From assembly GCA_027592275.1 (NCBI GenBank), contig JAQCKF010000001.1, positions 1-64,000 of the forward strand: a stretch of DNA of 64,000 nucleotides. The letters are read 5' to 3'. The notes beneath the pieces were generated by a model. It ran no database searches, had not been told where the DNA came from, and was given only the letters and a program-made list of their open reading frames with translations. The first letter of the stretch is position 1. The number at the start of each line of letters is the position of its first letter. The position numbers and the translations under genes were made by a program. This DNA comes from Pseudomonadota bacterium (GTDB taxonomy: Bacteria; Pseudomonadota; Gammaproteobacteria; Pseudomonadales; Pseudohongiellaceae). This document shows, in pieces, positions 1 through 9,019 of this stretch.

Positions 1-762
1 CACCGAGAGCTTTTCGAAGCCAGTAATGCGGCTCGGCGCGTAAGTAGTAGCTGCTGCCAGTGAATCGACGGTCAGGAAGAATGTATCTTCGCCAGCTCCG
101 CCGGCAACCAAATCGCTAACGTTGAACGTGTCGTCAGCTGCAGTTGTTGAGTCTGTAGCAAACGCCTGGTCATCGCCAGCACCCAGAGTTTTGTTGTCCA
201 AACCTGTAGTGAGCGTATAAGTGCTGCCTGCGACTGAGGCGCTAGTTGTGCTTGCAGTTGCATTCGCTGCAGTAACAGTCGCGTCATCGCTAGTTACGCT
301 TGCGATCGCTGTAGTGCTTACATCGGCTTGCTCTAGAGTTAGTGTGTAGTAAGTAGCAACTTCTACTTTGTTATTAAAATTAGCAGCGTATGTACCTATG
401 GCCGTATCAGCTTCATCAAGCTTTGCCAGAAATTCAACTGATATGCGAACTACGTCAGCGCGAGTTCCGCCAGCGGCTAGCAAGCCCTCAACGATAGTTA
501 CGCCTTCGGCAAGCGCAGCGGCAGAAACGCCAGGAAGAAGGTTTGCAAGAAATTCCTCACCAAACTCAGCAGCTGTTTGGAAAGATGGGTAGGTTGCATT
601 GAATGTATCGCTAGTTGTCAGAATAGTCGCGATTTCGGCAAGAGACTTGCCCGCTTCAGACTTTGCAACCAATGATGTTAATAGAGTTGTACCAGGTGCC
701 GCGTTATACGCGCCAACTACCATTTCTATGATGGATTTACGTGTATCAGCTGTTATAGCCAT
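1..762 (-). CDS. S-layer-like / T1SS-exported surface protein, N-terminal part (C-terminus beyond window edge)
   Basis: Open frame on the minus strand from ATG at 762 to the window edge, absent from the ORF track because it is open-ended; AAGGAG RBS upstream. Begins MAITADTRKSIIEMVVGAYNAAPGTTLLTSLVAKSEAGKSLAEIATIL..., then low-complexity T/A/D/G-rich LTTGLDNKTLGAGDD...DTFNVSDLVAGGAGEDTFFLTVDSL...RITGFEKLSV, typical of S-layer/bluetail-type T1SS substrates. Confidence 0.75.
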   Translation of the reverse strand, partial: MAITADTRKSIIEMVVGAYNAAPGTTLLTSLVAKSEAGKSLAEIATILTTSDTFNATYPSFQTAAEFGEEFLANLLPGVSAAALAEGVTIVEGLLAAGGTRADVVRISVEFLAKLDEADTAIGTYAANFNNKVEVATYYTLTLEQADVSTTAIASVTSDDATVTAANATASTTSASVAGSTYTLTTGLDNKTLGAGDDQAFATDSTTAADDTFNVSDLVAGGAGEDTFFLTVDSLAAATTYAPSRITGFEKLSV

Positions 763-858
763 TTGTTACTCCTTGAGATGAAATCGATTTCATATTTTTT
801 TTCCAATGGTATGGCAGATACTCAGGCACTGCTCCCATCATCGGTATAGCTATCATAA

Positions 859-914
859 TCAGTACATCCCGTTGCCTATGTGATTAGAATCACATAGGCA
901 ACGGGATGTACTGA
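859..914. repeat. Perfect 27-bp inverted repeat with 2-nt spacer
   Basis: TCAGTACATCCCGTTGCCTATGTGATT (859-885) / AG / AATCACATAGGCAACGGGATGTACTGA (888-914), read directly. Confidence 0.95.
879..894. promoter_or_regulatory. CRP-type operator TGTGATTAGAATCACA
   Basis: Exact TGTGA-N6-TCACA at the centre of the 27-bp inverted repeat, upstream of the S-layer-like gene. Confidence 0.7.
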
Positions 915-1129
915 GAATTCTTTTTACATCCAAACAACATCACTCACACAGCGCGAGCAATAGAAGACATCGGCGGATAGTACAAGCTCTTGAGCGCTAA
1001 AACAACTATCGCTCCCTTTTTCTCACAGTATTACGCTAAATCCTTCTTTTGTTAGTGATTTTTGCTGAAATTTACGGCCTTTATAGGCCAGTAGATTGTG
1101 ACGAAATTGAGAGGCTTAAAATTGAGAGC

Positions 1130-2524
1130 CTAGAAAACCCAGCCAAAGCCTAGCGCAGCACTGGTATCTTTACTTCGGAACAACTCCAGGTTGCTGCGTT
1201 GCCGCTGATGATAGACGTTAATCATGAAATTAGCGCTGCTGCCCAACAGGTGGACAGGTCGCCTATACTCCAGTAAGAGGTAGCTGCGTTTTAGGGAACG
1301 TTTTGCACCCTCTTTCAGCAAGGGGCTGTAGCCTCTTCTATCTTCTATGTTGGTATGGCTAAGTTGAGCGCGTAGCGAGGCTGTCTGCAGGCTGTATTGC
1401 CAGCTTAGATTCGACTTCCAGGCGACTCTATCGCCACCTAGCCTGTCGCTATTGGCGGCAAAGTTATTAATTCGGCCCAAGTCCACACGGAGTTGCTGCC
1501 GCCCAGCACTGCCAAATTGTGGGCAGCTAACCCCTAGCGAAGCCTCGGTTTCCAAGCCGTCCAGGCGGTTTTCTCGGTGAAAGTCTTGATGTTGAACGGC
1601 TAGCTGGGAATAAGGGTTGCAGCGGCGATCACTTCCCAGCTGATAGCGAAAGCTGCTATCGAGCCCGGTAAACAGTGAGCTGCCCCCGTACTGGAGATGG
1701 TTCACGCCGGCAGCTGCCTGCCAGGAGTTGGTCCTACTTGGCTTCAGAAACTGATAGCTAGCGGCGAATTGCAATAGGTCGGACTGCGAATATTCGCTGT
1801 TGCGCGAACGTATCTCCGCTCCCCAGTTTTGTTGGCTCTCGGGGGCCAGTTGCCGCTGCTGATACGCTGCTCGCGTACTCAGATAGCCGCCACTGTGCGG
1901 TCTGAATTCAGGGTCGAGGCCTAGCTGAATGGGCTCCCCGGACAGGGTAAGGGTAATTTGCCCGGAATCCGGTGCGCCGTTGAGGTTGTTGTCATAACCG
2001 GCGAGTACCTCGGCCTGTAAGCTGGATTGACGGGTAAAGGCTCGCCACCGCTCTTGCCGGCTCTGCAGTGCAGCGTCGATGCCTTCAGGCAGATCTTCTC
2101 GTGCTATTAATTGTTGGTTCATCTCCAGCGCCGTAAACAGCTGGCCTTCTTCAAACAGCGCCTGAGCATAATCGATGGCGGCGGCGCCATTTCCTGGATT
2201 GAGCAGCAACGCCCTCTCGAGCGATTCCAGCGCGCCGGCAAGGTCCGAGTTACTGAGCTGGGCCGCACCATAGAGCGCGAAGAATTCGGAACTTTCCAGG
2301 CATTGGGCTAGCAGTTGGCTGATTTGCTGCTGCAAGGCGGCCGAATCGGCCTCTTCAGCTTGATAGAAGGCGGACAGATCGGGGCAGGCAGCGAAGGCGC
2401 TAAGGGGGAGCGAGCCTAGGGCTAGGAGAAATACCCACTGTAGGCGCTTGGCTACAGACCTTGCGAGCCTGATTTGCTTGTTCAATTCCGCGGTCATCCC
2501 TGAGTTAACTGGCTCATTAGTCAT
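1130..2524 (-). CDS. Periplasmic TPR domain plus outer-membrane beta-barrel protein (Slam/DUF560-like architecture)
   Basis: 464 aa; signal-like N-terminus, TPR-like repeats (SNSDLAGALESLERALLLNPGNGAAAIDYAQALFEEGQ), then alternating aromatic beta-strand pattern ending in GFGWVF. Confidence 0.65.
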   Translation of the reverse strand: MTNEPVNSGMTAELNKQIRLARSVAKRLQWVFLLALGSLPLSAFAACPDLSAFYQAEEADSAALQQQISQLLAQCLESSEFFALYGAAQLSNSDLAGALESLERALLLNPGNGAAAIDYAQALFEEGQLFTALEMNQQLIAREDLPEGIDAALQSRQERWRAFTRQSSLQAEVLAGYDNNLNGAPDSGQITLTLSGEPIQLGLDPEFRPHSGGYLSTRAAYQQRQLAPESQQNWGAEIRSRNSEYSQSDLLQFAASYQFLKPSRTNSWQAAAGVNHLQYGGSSLFTGLDSSFRYQLGSDRRCNPYSQLAVQHQDFHRENRLDGLETEASLGVSCPQFGSAGRQQLRVDLGRINNFAANSDRLGGDRVAWKSNLSWQYSLQTASLRAQLSHTNIEDRRGYSPLLKEGAKRSLKRSYLLLEYRRPVHLLGSSANFMINVYHQRQRSNLELFRSKDTSAALGFGWVF

Positions 2525-2585
2525 TGCGGCGATTATGGGTAATCACAGGGCTGCCTGCAATGTGAACAGGGGATAGAGTAAAAAA

Positions 2586-4607
2586 TTATCGCCGGCCACC
2601 GCTAAGCAAGCGCAGGTTTGGCTGAGAAGAGGAGTCGCCGGTGTCTTCGGGCTCGCCCAGGGACGGTGCGAAAAGAACATGGGGGGTCTTCAGGCCGCTT
2701 AGCAGATAGCTGCCTTGGGACTGCAGGGATTCGTCACGAAGCTGCCGCGCTGCACACTCGCCTATTAATACGGGCTGGGCAAGCTCGGCTGTCATTTCCT
2801 GAATGCGCAATACGACAGATACGGTTTCGCCTAGCAGGGCATGGGTACGGCGGTGTGCCGGGCCAATAGAGCCTATTAGCACTGGGCCCTGCTCTATGCC
2901 TATACCCAGAGCCATAGGCTCCAAGCCTTCCAGGGCATGTTCCGGCAACAGGTTTCGATAGACCGAGGCCTGCATCTCCTGACCTGCCGCCAGTGCCTGC
3001 GCCGCAGATTTTTGGTTATAGCCATCCCAAACGGCTAACAGGCTGTCGCCCTTAAATTCATGCACTCGCCCGCCATGGCGTTCGATGATTTCGGCGGCAC
3101 GGGTAAAGAAGTAGTGCAGCACAGCCGCAGGCTCTTCCGGAGGCCTGGATTCACTGAAGGCGGAAAAGTTACGCAGGTCGGCGCTTAACAGCGTCACATC
3201 ACAGCGCTGCGCGTTAATGCTAGAGCTGGGCAGGCTATAGGCTATCTCCCTGGCGATGTTGTCAGGCAGATAGCTATTCAAATTGGTATAGACACGGCTG
3301 CGCTCTGAACGCACCCTGCTAAGCTCAAACAATAGCAGAAAGCTGCCGGCTAAGGCGCCATAGAGGGCGGGGAAGAACCAGCCTAGCCAGAGATCTGCAC
3401 TTTGCAATAAAACCAGATGCAGTGTCAGTGCCGCAACGGGCAACAACACCGAAGCGATGGGCAGGCCATAGGCCTTGATGCGATCGCCGCTCAGGGCCAG
3501 CCGGTAAAGCGCCAGAGAAAATAGCAGACAAAGAAGGCCTTGAAGCATATTGGCACTGCGTGGCGTATAGGGCACTGCCATATCCAATAAGCTGCCCAGC
3601 ATGCGAGCCTGCAGCTCCACGCCGGTTGCTGCGCCGTTATAAGGCGTGGGCACTATGTCACCCATGCCAAAGGCCGTGCCGCCAATTAGCACCCAGGCAT
3701 TGTCGAGTAATCCGGAGTCGATATTGCCATTGATAACATCCACCGCAGATACGGCGGTATAGGCTGCGGGATCCTTGGCGAAGGAGATTCTCAGATTGCC
3801 ATCGCGGTCCAGCGGAACATCGAGGCCGGGGTAGGCATCAAACTTTAAAATATACGCCGGGTCCAGCGGGGAGCTGCCAGAGTCGATGGAGGCCTGCCAG
3901 GGACTGAAGTTGCTTGCCTGCAGGAAGGCAGTTAGCGCAAGTGCCGGATAGGCCTGCCCGTCTGCACAAACGATCGCGGGGGCTTTGCGCACTGCGCCAT
4001 CGGTGGAGATGATAGGGGTGATGTGGCCCTTAGGAACCGCGGCAAAGCCGCTGTGTGGAGCAAGATAGCCATTGGCAAGCGGCAGCGGCAGGCCCGTAGC
4101 TGCACTATTACAGCTAATACCTGAAATTGGGTGCGTCATTTGGCCCGCAGTGACACGTTGCCCGAGCTGGAGGGCCAGCACCTGAGCGATCACGGCACCG
4201 CGGGCATTTTGCAAGGAAGCAAGAAGCACATCGTCGCCGGGCCTTGCCTCAGGATAGACTATATCGTGAAGCTGCAGCTGGGCGCCGGCGGCATCAATCG
4301 CGTCTACTAAGGTAGCGATTTGATCTCTAGCCCAGGGCCAAGGACCTACTTCGGCCAGGCTTGCTTCATCGATAGCGACTATAATAATGCGTTCTTCAGG
4401 GGCTGTCTGAGGCGACAAGGTCCACCCTCTGGCGCCCAGACGCTCTTCCAGATTGACCAGGGTAGCACCGGAAACTAGAAAGAGACCCGAGCACAGCAAT
4501 AAGGCCGCAAGCAACACCAACAGGCGCGCCGCTGCTGGCGTAAGCTGCAGTAAAAAATGCAGAGGGTTGGCTGCTGTGTGAGTAGAGTCAGGCATACTAC
4601 TGGCCAT
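2586..4607 (-). CDS. CHASE2 domain-containing class III nucleotide cyclase
   Basis: 673 aa; extracytoplasmic CHASE2-like region (IIIVAIDEASLAEVGPWPWARDQIATLVD), TM helices, then cyclase domain (LLSADLRNFSAFSE...VHEFKGDSLLAVW...LLGETVSVVLRIQEM). Confidence 0.85.
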   Translation of the reverse strand: MASSMPDSTHTAANPLHFLLQLTPAAARLLVLLAALLLCSGLFLVSGATLVNLEERLGARGWTLSPQTAPEERIIIVAIDEASLAEVGPWPWARDQIATLVDAIDAAGAQLQLHDIVYPEARPGDDVLLASLQNARGAVIAQVLALQLGQRVTAGQMTHPISGISCNSAATGLPLPLANGYLAPHSGFAAVPKGHITPIISTDGAVRKAPAIVCADGQAYPALALTAFLQASNFSPWQASIDSGSSPLDPAYILKFDAYPGLDVPLDRDGNLRISFAKDPAAYTAVSAVDVINGNIDSGLLDNAWVLIGGTAFGMGDIVPTPYNGAATGVELQARMLGSLLDMAVPYTPRSANMLQGLLCLLFSLALYRLALSGDRIKAYGLPIASVLLPVAALTLHLVLLQSADLWLGWFFPALYGALAGSFLLLFELSRVRSERSRVYTNLNSYLPDNIAREIAYSLPSSSINAQRCDVTLLSADLRNFSAFSESRPPEEPAAVLHYFFTRAAEIIERHGGRVHEFKGDSLLAVWDGYNQKSAAQALAAGQEMQASVYRNLLPEHALEGLEPMALGIGIEQGPVLIGSIGPAHRRTHALLGETVSVVLRIQEMTAELAQPVLIGECAARQLRDESLQSQGSYLLSGLKTPHVLFAPSLGEPEDTGDSSSQPNLRLLSGGRR

Positions 4608-6030
4608 TCCAAAGCGTTAAACCCTGGATGTCTCCGTGCTGCAGTTGTTGCTCAAAAAAGTATCCGGCTTCGGTGCCATCGAGGCTAACCGCTCCGGCGA
4701 TCCGCTGGCTTTCTGTGCGGCTATGGAAGTAGCCCCCATCGAACAACCGGCCGCTGGCCACGAATTCAAGCTCACCGGTCAGGCTGTGACTCAGATTGAG
4801 CAGAGTGGCAAAGCTGTTTTCCTGAAAGTCTATATCCAGCGTGCCGCCGCCGACTTTCATCGCCACCACACCGCTGGAAGAATTATAGAAAGCCTGGGCA
4901 CTGCTTAATCCAAAGCTGACAACGGTAAGGCCTTTGTCCAGACGTTTGCTGCCATTTTCGCTGCGAAACAAGCCATAGTCGAGGTTGCCCACAGTCACTT
5001 CTCTTCCATTTCGAGCCTCATCGTAGGAGAGAGTGATGCGCTCCTGAGCATCGAGCCCGCCGTTGCTATAGCGCCCCCAGATCAGCTGTCGATCGGCTGC
5101 ATCGGCAATCGCTATGGCCTGGGTGGGTGTAAAATTAGCTGGCAGCTGACTCGCCGATTTTGCAAGATCGCTAGCGGCATTGTCTGTTACGAGAACCGCC
5201 GACAGCTCTTCGACACGCACCCCGTTATCCTCGGTGCTAGACGCTTCGTCAGCGCCTTGTGATCTGCGAATCGCCTGCTGAACCCCGGTGCGCATTGCTG
5301 TCATATTTTGCGCATCGGTTGCAGGGACAAGACGTGGCAGGGGCGTGCTGCCGTCCAGTTCGATGACTTCCATCGTTGCGCTGGACAGCTCTATGGAATT
5401 AGTGCTGCAGGGGCCGAAGGCATCGGCGCGGCAGTCTTCAGAAAACGGCGCCAGTACTATGGAGCCTTCATTTACCAGGGCTCTGGTACTGCCGGCTTTC
5501 GCGCTGACGGTAAAATCTGTGCCTCGCACGCCGATAGCGGCAATAGGTGTATTCAGGCGAAAGCGCTGGCGTGCCGCCTTGGCAGCCTTGCCGGAGATAG
5601 CCCGGGTTATGCCTTCGATCAGATCAAATTTGACTGTAGAAAGCGCCGGACGGGCAGGATCGTAGTCGTAGCGCGTTATTTCGAGGCGGCTATCTGGCCT
5701 TACGCTAACCAGGGCATCGTCTACAAAGCGGATGTGAACATGGCCGTTAGCGGACGTCACGATCTGGTCATGGACTGTAACCTGAGAGCCTGGCTTCACT
5801 GCTCGGGACAGCTTGCCCGAGCCGGACTCGATAGTCGCCCTGCCAAGAACCAGGCTTACCGTTCCCACCAATGCCGCAGGTTCTGTACCGGCTTGCTGCT
5901 GTTCTGACGTTTCAAGGCCATAAGTAGGCGTCGCTAGCAGGACGAGAATGAGCCCCGCAGAGGCAAATACGGCCTTGACGCCAATGAATCTGGCGTTTTT
6001 AACGAGCTTGATGAAGTGCCGATTAATCAT
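4597..6030 (-). CDS. FecR domain-containing periplasmic protein
   Basis: 477 aa with signal segment and FecR hallmark RQRFRLNTPIAAIGVRGTDFTVSA; overlaps the start of the cyclase gene by 11 bp. Confidence 0.85.
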   Translation of the reverse strand: MINRHFIKLVKNARFIGVKAVFASAGLILVLLATPTYGLETSEQQQAGTEPAALVGTVSLVLGRATIESGSGKLSRAVKPGSQVTVHDQIVTSANGHVHIRFVDDALVSVRPDSRLEITRYDYDPARPALSTVKFDLIEGITRAISGKAAKAARQRFRLNTPIAAIGVRGTDFTVSAKAGSTRALVNEGSIVLAPFSEDCRADAFGPCSTNSIELSSATMEVIELDGSTPLPRLVPATDAQNMTAMRTGVQQAIRRSQGADEASSTEDNGVRVEELSAVLVTDNAASDLAKSASQLPANFTPTQAIAIADAADRQLIWGRYSNGGLDAQERITLSYDEARNGREVTVGNLDYGLFRSENGSKRLDKGLTVVSFGLSSAQAFYNSSSGVVAMKVGGGTLDIDFQENSFATLLNLSHSLTGELEFVASGRLFDGGYFHSRTESQRIAGAVSLDGTEAGYFFEQQLQHGDIQGLTLWNGQ

Positions 6031-6234
6031 ATTCTAAACTTTAGGTGTACATTTATTTGAGAACTAGCCGAAATTAAAACCTATGCTGCTAAAAGTGCCT
6101 GGCTATTAATCTGACGGCTACTTTTACTCCCTGCTAACACCACGACTAGCATTACTTAGGGCGCTGTAGCATTAGCATGGCAATACGGCCTAATTCTAAT
6201 AGATGGTAAAATACCTCAGGGGCTGAGGCCGGGG

Positions 6235-6250
6235 CGTGATTCAAATCACA
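6235..6250. promoter_or_regulatory. CRP-type operator CGTGATTCAAATCACA
   Basis: GTGAT-N4-ATCAC palindrome in the divergent fecR/crp intergenic region; matches the 879-894 operator in both half-sites. Confidence 0.6.
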
Positions 6251-6270
6251 TAGCACCACAATACCCGCTT

Positions 6271-6298
6271 TTGCTATTTCATTTCAAGCACTTATAAT
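6271..6298 (+). promoter_or_regulatory. Predicted sigma70 promoter of the crp-family gene (TTGCTA-N16-TATAAT)
   Basis: -35 at 6271-6276, -10 at 6293-6298; operator centre 6242.5 lies about 62 bp upstream of the predicted start site near 6305. Confidence 0.5.
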
Positions 6299-6354
6299 GC
6301 GTCACCAGCCCTATTGAGAGCTGTTATCAGGTTTATGACCGGGCTCTATATTTG

Positions 6355-7056
6355 ATGATAGTCACTCCCGACTTGTTGCGCTCTTTCTCGATTCTGAAGA
6401 CGCTCGCAGACAATGACCTGCTAGGCCTCGCTCAGCAGTCATCCCTACGCAAGTTTACCCGGCGCGGCATCGTGCTGAATGCCGGCGAGAAAGAAGAACA
6501 TGTCTGCCTATTATTTGAAGGCAGGCTACAGGGCGTCGATTTTACCATCGATGGCCGTGAAGTAGGCCTGTATTTTGTGCAGCCTGGAGAGTTTTGCGGT
6601 GAGTTAGGATTGTTCGACCGTGGCCCACAGCCTGAATACGTTATCGCCTTAACGCCTTCCGTCGTTGTGTTCGTGCCAATGAGCGGCCTGCGGGAAATAA
6701 TGAACAAGACCCCCACTGTTGCCAATACCCTGGGGCTAAAACTGGCAGACCGAGTCAGGCAGATGATTTTTCAGCGCTCCTTGCTTGGCTTGCCGAATAT
6801 TCCGCAACGTGTGTGTTGCCAGCTGTGGGCGTTAGTGCCTAATAAGGACAAAGAATCCGATGCCGCCAGCGCTATTGCAAACCCGCCAACACATATGGAA
6901 ATAGCGATCATGCTAAGTATGAGCAGGGAGACGGTCACCCGCGTATTTCAGACTTTACAAAAGCGGCAGATAGTAAGACGGGACGGGTCTGCGAATTTGA
7001 TCATTAACGAAGTCAAAATATTAAAAGATATTGCTGAAGGAAAGGAATCGATCTAA
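6355..7056 (+). CDS. Crp/Fnr family transcriptional regulator
   Basis: Cyclic-nucleotide-binding fold (GEFCGELGLFDRGPQPEYVIA) and HTH with SRETVTR recognition helix. ORF track start at 6352 is TTG; ATG at 6355. Confidence 0.9.
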   Translation: MIVTPDLLRSFSILKTLADNDLLGLAQQSSLRKFTRRGIVLNAGEKEEHVCLLFEGRLQGVDFTIDGREVGLYFVQPGEFCGELGLFDRGPQPEYVIALTPSVVVFVPMSGLREIMNKTPTVANTLGLKLADRVRQMIFQRSLLGLPNIPQRVCCQLWALVPNKDKESDAASAIANPPTHMEIAIMLSMSRETVTRVFQTLQKRQIVRRDGSANLIINEVKILKDIAEGKESI

Positions 7057-7225
7057 ATAATTTCCTCCTTGGGCTTTACGCTTGGGCTAAGAATTGGCGG
7101 CAGGGTTGAATATCTGCGCTTGCCCCCAATTAAAGGCATCAAGCAGAAAAATTTGGAAACTACTCGAATTTACCAGCAAAACTCGCGGAAATTGCGAATT
7201 AGCAGAGACAAGAAGAATTAGCTAA

Positions 7226-8947
7226 ATGAATCAGAATAGCAAGACTACGAAATACCCAGAGCTCATTGCGGCATTAAAGGATGTTAAGAGTTACTTTATC
7301 CTTGCAGGCGTGTTCAGTGCCGCCATCAATATATTGATGCTGGTTCCAGTGATCTATATGCTGCAGGTATACGACCGGGTGATGTCCAGCGGGAGTCTTT
7401 CCACACTCACCAGCCTAACCCTGATCATGACAGCTCTGCTGATGGCAATGGGTGGTTTCGAATGGGTTCGTTCAAGAATATTAATCAGTGCCAGCAACCG
7501 AATCGAGAAAAATCTGCGTAAACGGGTTTCGGAAGCCGCGTTTAAACACTCTCTGTTGTCCGGCGGTGGAAGCGCTCAGCCGCTAGCCGACCTCACAGGT
7601 CTGAGGCAATTTCTGACGGGTAATGGCCTGTTCGCCTTTTTTGATGCTCCCTGGTTTCCCATCTATGTCGGCATAATGTTTATGTTTCACAGCTGGTTCG
7701 GCGTCTCGGCAATCATCGCCGGAATCATCATGGTTGCCCTGGCCTATACTAATGAAATCATGACCAGCAAGCGATTACAGGAGGCTAACACCCTCTCAAA
7801 CAAGGTGTCGAATCAACTAGGCGGCAGCCTACGCAACGCCGAAGTCATCGCCGCCATGGGGATGTCAGATGACATCAGGAACCGTCAAGAGGCTGGCTCA
7901 GATCAAGTTCTGTCACTGCAGACAGAAGCCAGCAGCCGAGCGGCAATAGTCGCCAATGTCTCAAAGTCCTTTCGCATGATCGTGCAATCGCTGCTGCTGG
8001 GTATGGGAGCGCTGCTGGCGCTTCGAGGAGAAATTTCTCCGGGGATGGTTATCGCAGGCTCCCTATTACTGGGGCGAGCACTCGCACCAATCGACCTGCT
8101 GGTGGGCACATGGAAGGGCTTTTCCATTGCCAGGGCCCAATATGCGCGGCTGGGGGAATTATTACTGGCCATACCGGCGGAGCAGGAGACCATGAGTCTT
8201 CCTGCTCCGGAAGGAAAGCTGAGTGCGGAACAGGTTGTAGTGTTTCCGCCGGGATCACAATTACCAGCTGTTAAAGGCGTGAGCCTGCAGTTGGATGCCG
8301 GAGAGGTTTTGGGTATTGTCGGACCAAGCGCTTCTGGCAAATCCAGCTTGGCGCGCGCCTTACTGGGAATCTGGCCAGCCCGCTCCGGCAAGGTTCGTCT
8401 GGATGGCGCCGACATTGCTATCTGGAACCGAGCCGAACTAGGCCCTCACATTGGCTATTTGCCCCAGGATATCGAGCTGTTTAGTGGCTCCATATCCGAG
8501 AATATTTCACGCTTCGGCGAGCTCTCGCCGGAGAAGATCGTCGCCGCCGCCAAGCTCTCGGGGGTGCATGAAATGATACTCGGCCTTCCCCAGGGCTACG
8601 ACACTGTGATTGGCGGTGTCGGTGGCGTTTTATCTGGCGGTCAGAGGCAGAGGATCGGGCTGGCGCGAGCGGTTTACGGTAACCCCAAGCTGATGATACT
8701 GGATGAGCCCAATTCCAATCTTGACGACCAGGGGGAAAAAGAATTGGTGGAGGCCATAAACCGAATCAAGCAGATCGGATGCACGGTAATAGTCATTACC
8801 CATCGTACGATGGTGCTGCAGTGTGTGGACAAGATACTCGTAATGAAGGATGGCGTGGCAGCAGCATTTGGGCCAAAAGATCAGGTTCTCGCCAGCTTGA
8901 TGGCTCCTGCCAAAACGCCGGCACCGGCTATAGCCAGCGGCGGATAA
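7226..8947 (+). CDS. Type I secretion system permease/ATPase (PrtD-like ABC transporter)
   Basis: 573 aa; TM domain plus Walker A GPSASGKSS, signature LSGGQRQRIGLARA, Walker B LMILDEPNSNLD. Confidence 0.92.
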   Translation: MNQNSKTTKYPELIAALKDVKSYFILAGVFSAAINILMLVPVIYMLQVYDRVMSSGSLSTLTSLTLIMTALLMAMGGFEWVRSRILISASNRIEKNLRKRVSEAAFKHSLLSGGGSAQPLADLTGLRQFLTGNGLFAFFDAPWFPIYVGIMFMFHSWFGVSAIIAGIIMVALAYTNEIMTSKRLQEANTLSNKVSNQLGGSLRNAEVIAAMGMSDDIRNRQEAGSDQVLSLQTEASSRAAIVANVSKSFRMIVQSLLLGMGALLALRGEISPGMVIAGSLLLGRALAPIDLLVGTWKGFSIARAQYARLGELLLAIPAEQETMSLPAPEGKLSAEQVVVFPPGSQLPAVKGVSLQLDAGEVLGIVGPSASGKSSLARALLGIWPARSGKVRLDGADIAIWNRAELGPHIGYLPQDIELFSGSISENISRFGELSPEKIVAAAKLSGVHEMILGLPQGYDTVIGGVGGVLSGGQRQRIGLARAVYGNPKLMILDEPNSNLDDQGEKELVEAINRIKQIGCTVIVITHRTMVLQCVDKILVMKDGVAAAFGPKDQVLASLMAPAKTPAPAIASGG

Positions 8948-9019
8948 AGCCGCTTGAAGAATTTAGCAAACAGAAAATAAACTCTCACCGCTTAATGGTG
9001 AATCTACTGGGAATTAGCC

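Noticed and set aside
859-914. 27-bp inverted repeat as a simple rho-independent terminator for the TPR/beta-barrel gene
   Set aside because: No T-run follows the hairpin on the minus strand, and it lies over 200 bp past the stop codon; promoter/operator interpretation fits better, though attenuation cannot be excluded.
5288-5907. Long plus-strand ORFs (125 and 199 aa) antisense to the FecR-domain gene
   Set aside because: Overlap a clear FecR CDS in the opposite strand; translations look like shadow frames without recognisable domains.
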